Source: CAZGOM01 sp964542875
GTDB taxonomy: Bacteria; Planctomycetota; Phycisphaerae; Phycisphaerales; Phycisphaeraceae
Direction: 5' to 3'
NCBI GenBank assembly: GCA_964542875.1
Contig: CAZIWA010000009.1
Location: forward strand, 1 to 64,000
DNA length: 64,000 bases
Below are positions 60,191 to 64,000 of the stretch, one piece after another. Numbering within the stretch: the stretch's first letter is position 1; every line of letters begins with the position of its first letter. The notes beneath the pieces are model-generated. The model was not told where the DNA came from. It did not search any database and saw only the letters and a program-made list of their open reading frames with translations. The position numbers were made by a program, and so were the translations under genes.

Positions 60191-61546
60191 ATGGACATCT
60201 TTCATTACAACGACGAAGAAAAAGACCTGCACGCCTGGCTGCAGGCCAAAGGCCATAAAAACACCATCATCGGCGCCACCGGCGATCCCTTCGCCGTCAT
60301 CGCCAAGCGCCCGTTTGATGCCGCATTCGTCGGCCTCTACCCCCACGGCATGAGGCTGATTCAGGAACTCCACGCCGTTAACCCCGCCTGCCTCGTGACC
60401 ATCATCACCGCCGACCGAAACACCAAAAGCGCCGTGCAGGCCATGCGCGCCGGCGCATTTGATTACCTGCTCTCTCCCCCGCTGGACTTCACTGAAGTCG
60501 AAGGCACCTACATCCGCCTGCTTCGTGAACGCAAAGGCCAGGAGGAACACGCCTCCATGCTCGACAAGCTCGCCGTCGCCTCCGCAGGCACCCGGCTCGT
60601 GGGCGTCAGCGAACCCATCCAGAACCTCCGCCGGCTCATCGCCAAGGCGGCCGCCACGCGCGCCCCCGCCCTCATCATCGGCGAAACCGGCACCGGCAAA
60701 GAACTCGTCGCCCGCTTGCTCCACGAAGAAAGCCCCCAGCGCTCTGGCCCCTTTGTCGGCATCAACTGCAACGCCATCCCCGGCACACTCCTGGAAAGCG
60801 AACTCTTCGGCTACAAGAAAGGCGCCTTCACCGGCGCCGATTCCGACCGCGATGGCCTCATCGCCCAGGCCGACGGCGGAACCCTCTTCCTCGACGAAGT
60901 GCACGACCTTGACCTCACCCTTCAAGGCAAGCTCCTGCGCGTGATCCAGGAAAATGAAGTCCGCCCCCTGGGCTCCAAAACCGTACGCAAAATCAGCGCC
61001 CGCTACGTCACCGCCACCAATCAGGACATCCCCGCCCTGATCCGCGAAAAAAAGTTCCGCCAGGACCTCTTCTACCGGCTCAACGTCGTGCCTGTGGTGG
61101 TGCCCCCGCTGCGCCAGCGCCCCGAAGACATCACCCTCCTGGCACGCTACTTCCTGGACCTCTACGCCCGCCGCGAAGGCCGCGAACCCCTGAAAGTGCC
61201 CGCGGAAGTCTGGCGGTGGATGAGCGCCCACCCCTGGCCCGGCAACGTGCGCGAGTTGGAAAACCTCTGCCAGCGCGCCGTCGCCATGAGCGAAGACGAC
61301 ACCTTCGGCACGCAGATGCTCTCCGTAAGCACCTCGTTTGCTCCCCCCGATCTGCTTCCCCGAACAACGGGAGCAACCTCCTACAAAGCCGCACGCGATG
61401 AGGCCGACCGCGAAACCCTTCAGCGGGCCCTGCACGAAGCCAAAGGCAACCTCTCCCACGCCGCCCGCATCCTCTGCATCAGCCGCACCACCCTCTACGC
61501 CCGCGCAAAAAAACTCGGCGTCCCCCTCCCCGCCCGAACAATATGA
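60191..61546 (+). CDS. Sigma-54-dependent activator with degenerate receiver
   Basis: 451 residues, NtrC-like order. Residues 1-120 form a receiver-like domain, but the phosphoacceptor Asp is missing (AAFVGLYPHG in place of a DxxMP site) and the conserved Lys is Ser (LLSPPLD). The AAA+ domain has the Walker A GETGTGKE, GAFTGAD (sigma-54 contact) and Walker B-like TLFLDEVHDL, plus the C-terminal HTH (GNLSHAARILCISRTTLYARA). It should open sigma-54 promoters such as the one before glnT. Signalling is presumably not by phosphorylation. Confidence 0.88.
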   Translation: MDIFHYNDEEKDLHAWLQAKGHKNTIIGATGDPFAVIAKRPFDAAFVGLYPHGMRLIQELHAVNPACLVTIITADRNTKSAVQAMRAGAFDYLLSPPLDFTEVEGTYIRLLRERKGQEEHASMLDKLAVASAGTRLVGVSEPIQNLRRLIAKAAATRAPALIIGETGTGKELVARLLHEESPQRSGPFVGINCNAIPGTLLESELFGYKKGAFTGADSDRDGLIAQADGGTLFLDEVHDLDLTLQGKLLRVIQENEVRPLGSKTVRKISARYVTATNQDIPALIREKKFRQDLFYRLNVVPVVVPPLRQRPEDITLLARYFLDLYARREGREPLKVPAEVWRWMSAHPWPGNVRELENLCQRAVAMSEDDTFGTQMLSVSTSFAPPDLLPRTTGATSYKAARDEADRETLQRALHEAKGNLSHAARILCISRTTLYARAKKLGVPLPARTI

Positions 61547-61576
61547 AAAACGCCGTGAAGCTAAGCTTCACGGCGT
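61545..61576. terminator. Terminator between the activator and DUF4139 genes
   Basis: 13-bp perfect arms, ACGCCGTGAAGCT/AGCTTCACGGCGT (61550-61576), with five A residues (61546-61550) on the left, giving a T-run on the minus strand, and an AT-rich right side. Serves both converging genes. Confidence 0.75.
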
Positions 61577-61652
61577 CATTAAAACTGCCAAAATGCCCTT
61601 ATTTCCAAGCCTTTAATTTACAAATTACAAATTTTAAATTTCACCTTCCCCC

Positions 61653-63803
61653 TCAATCCAGCGTCAGCTCGGCAAGGTAATCATCCATCGCTTTGCGCCG
61701 CTCGTTGATCTGCGCCTGCCGATTCTTCATCTCGGTGTTGATCGCCTCGATCCGGTCTTCCTGCTCGGCCAGCTTCTTCACATACCGCTGCCCCATCTGA
61801 GACTGCGACCCCACCGTGGTGATGTTCTGACGCAACCTGTTTTGCTCTTGCGAGATATTGGATATCTCTGCGGAGAGCTGATTGTTCTGCCGTTCAAGTT
61901 CCGTCAATTCAGCACGCATCTGCATCGCCTTCACCAATGCTTCCTTCACCTTCGGCGAAAGCTTGGAGTTCTTCACGTGATAGTCCAGATAGCTCGCGTC
62001 CACGTTGATCAGCGCCACCCCTTCGTAAAGCGGCTGCTCTTCAATGACCTTAAACACCCCGGTCTTGCCCGCGGGCACATTCACATTGAAGCGGATGTAG
62101 CTCGGCGTGGTTTCATCCGGCTTGGCCGGCTCCACCAGCGTGCGCTGCATATCGCGCGGATGCTCGATCACCACCATCCGATCCTTCTCCGCATTGTTCT
62201 TGATCTTGTATTCCTGCGAATACGTCTGCTTCCGGGCGATCTGAAGCACGCCCTTGATGATCTTGATGTACGTCAGCGTCTGGTTCGCATTGATGCTGGA
62301 GTCCACCTTTACCGAAAGATCAACACCGTAGGTAAGCAGGCGTGAGTCGTTTTCCGACAGGTTGTCGATTTGCGCATCCCCGGCATACGCGCCGGAATCA
62401 AAAATCGTCACCGGACCAGTAAGAAGCTTCATGCCCGTGTCGTTGGTCAGCCGCACGCCCGAAAGCGGCGAATCCGCCAGCACGCGCGCGTTGTAAACGC
62501 TCACCTTCTGCGCCTTGATCGGTTTGGAAAGCAGCGCCAGCATGGCCGATTGCCTTCGCGGCATGTTCACCGCATCGGGCAGTGTGTACTTAAACAGCTC
62601 GCCCATCTGGCCGGACTGCGTGGTCACTTCCGGGTTCCCCAGACCCATGCCGCCCCCGACTGCTGCCATGGATTCCTGCGCCACCACAAAGTCCTGTGCC
62701 TGCATGCTGCGTCCGGTCACCTGATTCATCGGTCCATTAGACGCATCCTTGGCCATTTCTTTGGACTTGCGCCCAGCCATCGGTGCGGCCGCCGGCGGAC
62801 TCACCTGGTACGCAGAATTCAGCGACAACATGTTCTTATCCGCATCCATCCCCGCCTCCGAAAGCCGCGGCCTCAGGAAATTAAAATACTGCGGCACCAC
62901 CACCGGCCGGTCCAGGTACATCGGCGTGTAAAGATCCATCTTGAACGAAATCGGCCGGCCGGACACCAGCGAAAGCCCCACCTTGTTCCAATCGCTGTCC
63001 GACGTATTCTCCACCAGCGCCCACCCCTGCAGCAGCGGCTTATCGGACAGATCCAGCCGATAGGTGGACTTCCACACCGGCGCCTCCAGCAGGTACCCCA
63101 CGCGCACCGTGCGCGAGCCCTGACCCTTTAAATGGATCGTCACCGGCTTGCGTTCCGTATCACGCGACGTGGCCACCAGCGCCAGCGCTTTATTAAGCTC
63201 TTCCTGTAGCCGCTTATCCAAAATGGAAATGTTGCTCACCGTGCTCAAAGGCACCGAACGGATCCCCGAATCCGTCACCACGGAAACAATGTAATCCGTC
63301 GTCTGCACAGGCGGGTTTCCCGGAATCACCCTCTTCTGCTCATCCACGGACAGCACCTTGCCTTCGATCGCCTCCGGCGCCATCAGCCGCACCCCCACTC
63401 CCTGAAGCTGCTTCAAAATCGCCTGCAGCGAAGGGGCGCCGGAAATATCCACTCCAAAGCTCTTAAGCGACCGCGCGATGGGATCATTGCTGGGGTAGGT
63501 CACCGTCGCAGGCTTGTCTGAATCATCCAGCACCACCATGCTCTTCAAAACGTCGTTGATCTGATCCGTCTTAAAAGGCAGCACCGCGGTGGCATCGCCG
63601 GTGACCGTCGCTTCATGTTCGAAATACGCCACGCCCGACGAATACAACACCGCCCGCGTCATCGCCAGGTCAACGGGTTTGGCCTTTTCAGGCTGCGCCT
63701 CCTGGCCGTAAGCGATTCCCAGGCTCAATGTCTGCGAAGGAACAACGGGCGCCAGCAGCAAACCCGCGAGAAGAAAGCCTGTAAGCGCTTTTTGGATGGT
63801 CAT
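61653..63803 (-). CDS. Secreted DUF4139 protein
   Basis: 716 residues with a signal peptide (MTIQKALTGFLLAGLLLAPVV). Residues about 45-130 match a DUF4140-like N-terminal part (VLYSSGVAYFEHEATVTGD); the DUF4139 body (about 220-580) is beta-rich (TVRVGYLLEAPVWKSTYRL). The C-terminus is a coiled coil (about 620-700). Envelope-associated function, unknown. SD AAAGG before ATG 63803. Confidence 0.75.
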   Translation of the reverse strand: MTIQKALTGFLLAGLLLAPVVPSQTLSLGIAYGQEAQPEKAKPVDLAMTRAVLYSSGVAYFEHEATVTGDATAVLPFKTDQINDVLKSMVVLDDSDKPATVTYPSNDPIARSLKSFGVDISGAPSLQAILKQLQGVGVRLMAPEAIEGKVLSVDEQKRVIPGNPPVQTTDYIVSVVTDSGIRSVPLSTVSNISILDKRLQEELNKALALVATSRDTERKPVTIHLKGQGSRTVRVGYLLEAPVWKSTYRLDLSDKPLLQGWALVENTSDSDWNKVGLSLVSGRPISFKMDLYTPMYLDRPVVVPQYFNFLRPRLSEAGMDADKNMLSLNSAYQVSPPAAAPMAGRKSKEMAKDASNGPMNQVTGRSMQAQDFVVAQESMAAVGGGMGLGNPEVTTQSGQMGELFKYTLPDAVNMPRRQSAMLALLSKPIKAQKVSVYNARVLADSPLSGVRLTNDTGMKLLTGPVTIFDSGAYAGDAQIDNLSENDSRLLTYGVDLSVKVDSSINANQTLTYIKIIKGVLQIARKQTYSQEYKIKNNAEKDRMVVIEHPRDMQRTLVEPAKPDETTPSYIRFNVNVPAGKTGVFKVIEEQPLYEGVALINVDASYLDYHVKNSKLSPKVKEALVKAMQMRAELTELERQNNQLSAEISNISQEQNRLRQNITTVGSQSQMGQRYVKKLAEQEDRIEAINTEMKNRQAQINERRKAMDDYLAELTLD

Positions 63804-63978
63804 GGCCGAAACCTTTCATCGAGAAAAGGAACTACTCCGACGACGGACCGCCATCATCGGCCCCCGTACCCTACATGACGTAGCCTAGGCGTGCCTGTAC
63901 AGTTTTCCACTTTTTCATCTTCTCGCAAAAATGAAACCCTGCTACTATGTTCCTCAACCTCTCTTCCAAGGAACCGCC

Positions 63979-64000
63979 ATGACCTACAAAATCCCCGAAC
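63979..64000 (+). CDS. Start of a gene cut by the window edge
   Basis: ATG 63979 with AAGGA upstream and the codons MTYKIPE before the edge. TACTAT upstream near 63943 could be its -10 box. Too short to identify. Confidence 0.4.

Noticed and set aside
60077..61459. Long open frame antisense to the sigma-54 activator
   Set aside because: The plus-strand activator has full domain signatures; this one is a Gly/Val-rich shadow.

Overview
The window looks like a Planctomycetes chromosome, probably class Phycisphaerae, carrying an integrated tailed phage. The placement rests on several host genes: prepilin-like secreted proteins with the N-terminal cleavage motif, a FlgI-like lipoprotein, a ROK regulator without its zinc ligands, and a DUF4139 protein. 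GC is high throughout, apart from short AT-rich patches at gene borders and at the right end of the phage.

Prophage (13-41870). A perfect 43-bp direct repeat lies at 13-55 and 41828-41870. It is the 5' half of a tRNA-Gly(TCC) gene read on the minus strand. The left copy continues into the rest of the tRNA (cut by the window edge); the right copy is only the half-gene. The left arm is on the plus strand: small unknown genes, a ParB-like protein with an AT-hook, a tyrosine integrase, a replication initiator with five iterons inside its coding sequence (a lambda-O-like origin), a J-domain protein and a PP-loop PAPS-reductase-like protein. It ends at a strong terminator facing a Dam-type methylase. 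The rest runs leftward on the minus strand in siphovirus order: Nu1-like small terminase, GpA-type large terminase, gpW-like protein, lambda-type portal, S49 protease with a nested scaffold start, decoration protein, gpT-like capsid, head-tail proteins, tail tube, a G/GT tail chaperone pair with a clear -1 frameshift signal, tape measure and tail-tip proteins. Morons include a secreted protein inserted antisense in the tail module, an SRAP (YedK/HMCES) protein and an AT-rich membrane protein. I recognise no endolysin and no CI/Cro repressor.

Host region (41871-64000). It holds a lipoprotein, a secreted glycosidase-like protein, two pseudopilin-like proteins, a ROK regulator, guaB, a small unknown protein, panB-dapA, hpt and a FlgI-like lipoprotein. 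Next is a minus-strand cluster of a GlnT/GmaS-type synthetase, the three N-methylglutamate synthase subunits and a monomeric sarcosine-oxidase-like flavoprotein. A near-consensus sigma-54 promoter precedes it, and a divergent sigma-54 activator with a degenerate receiver domain lies upstream. Together they suggest a compact, sigma-54-controlled N-methylglutamate (methylamine) pathway in which a one-subunit oxidase may replace the usual four-subunit dehydrogenase. A DUF4139 protein and the first codons of another gene close the window.

Two patterns recur. Several genes have a -10 box ending 6-7 bases before the start codon, predicting leaderless mRNAs. Host gene borders carry long inverted repeats built from short G-rich or A-rich words.
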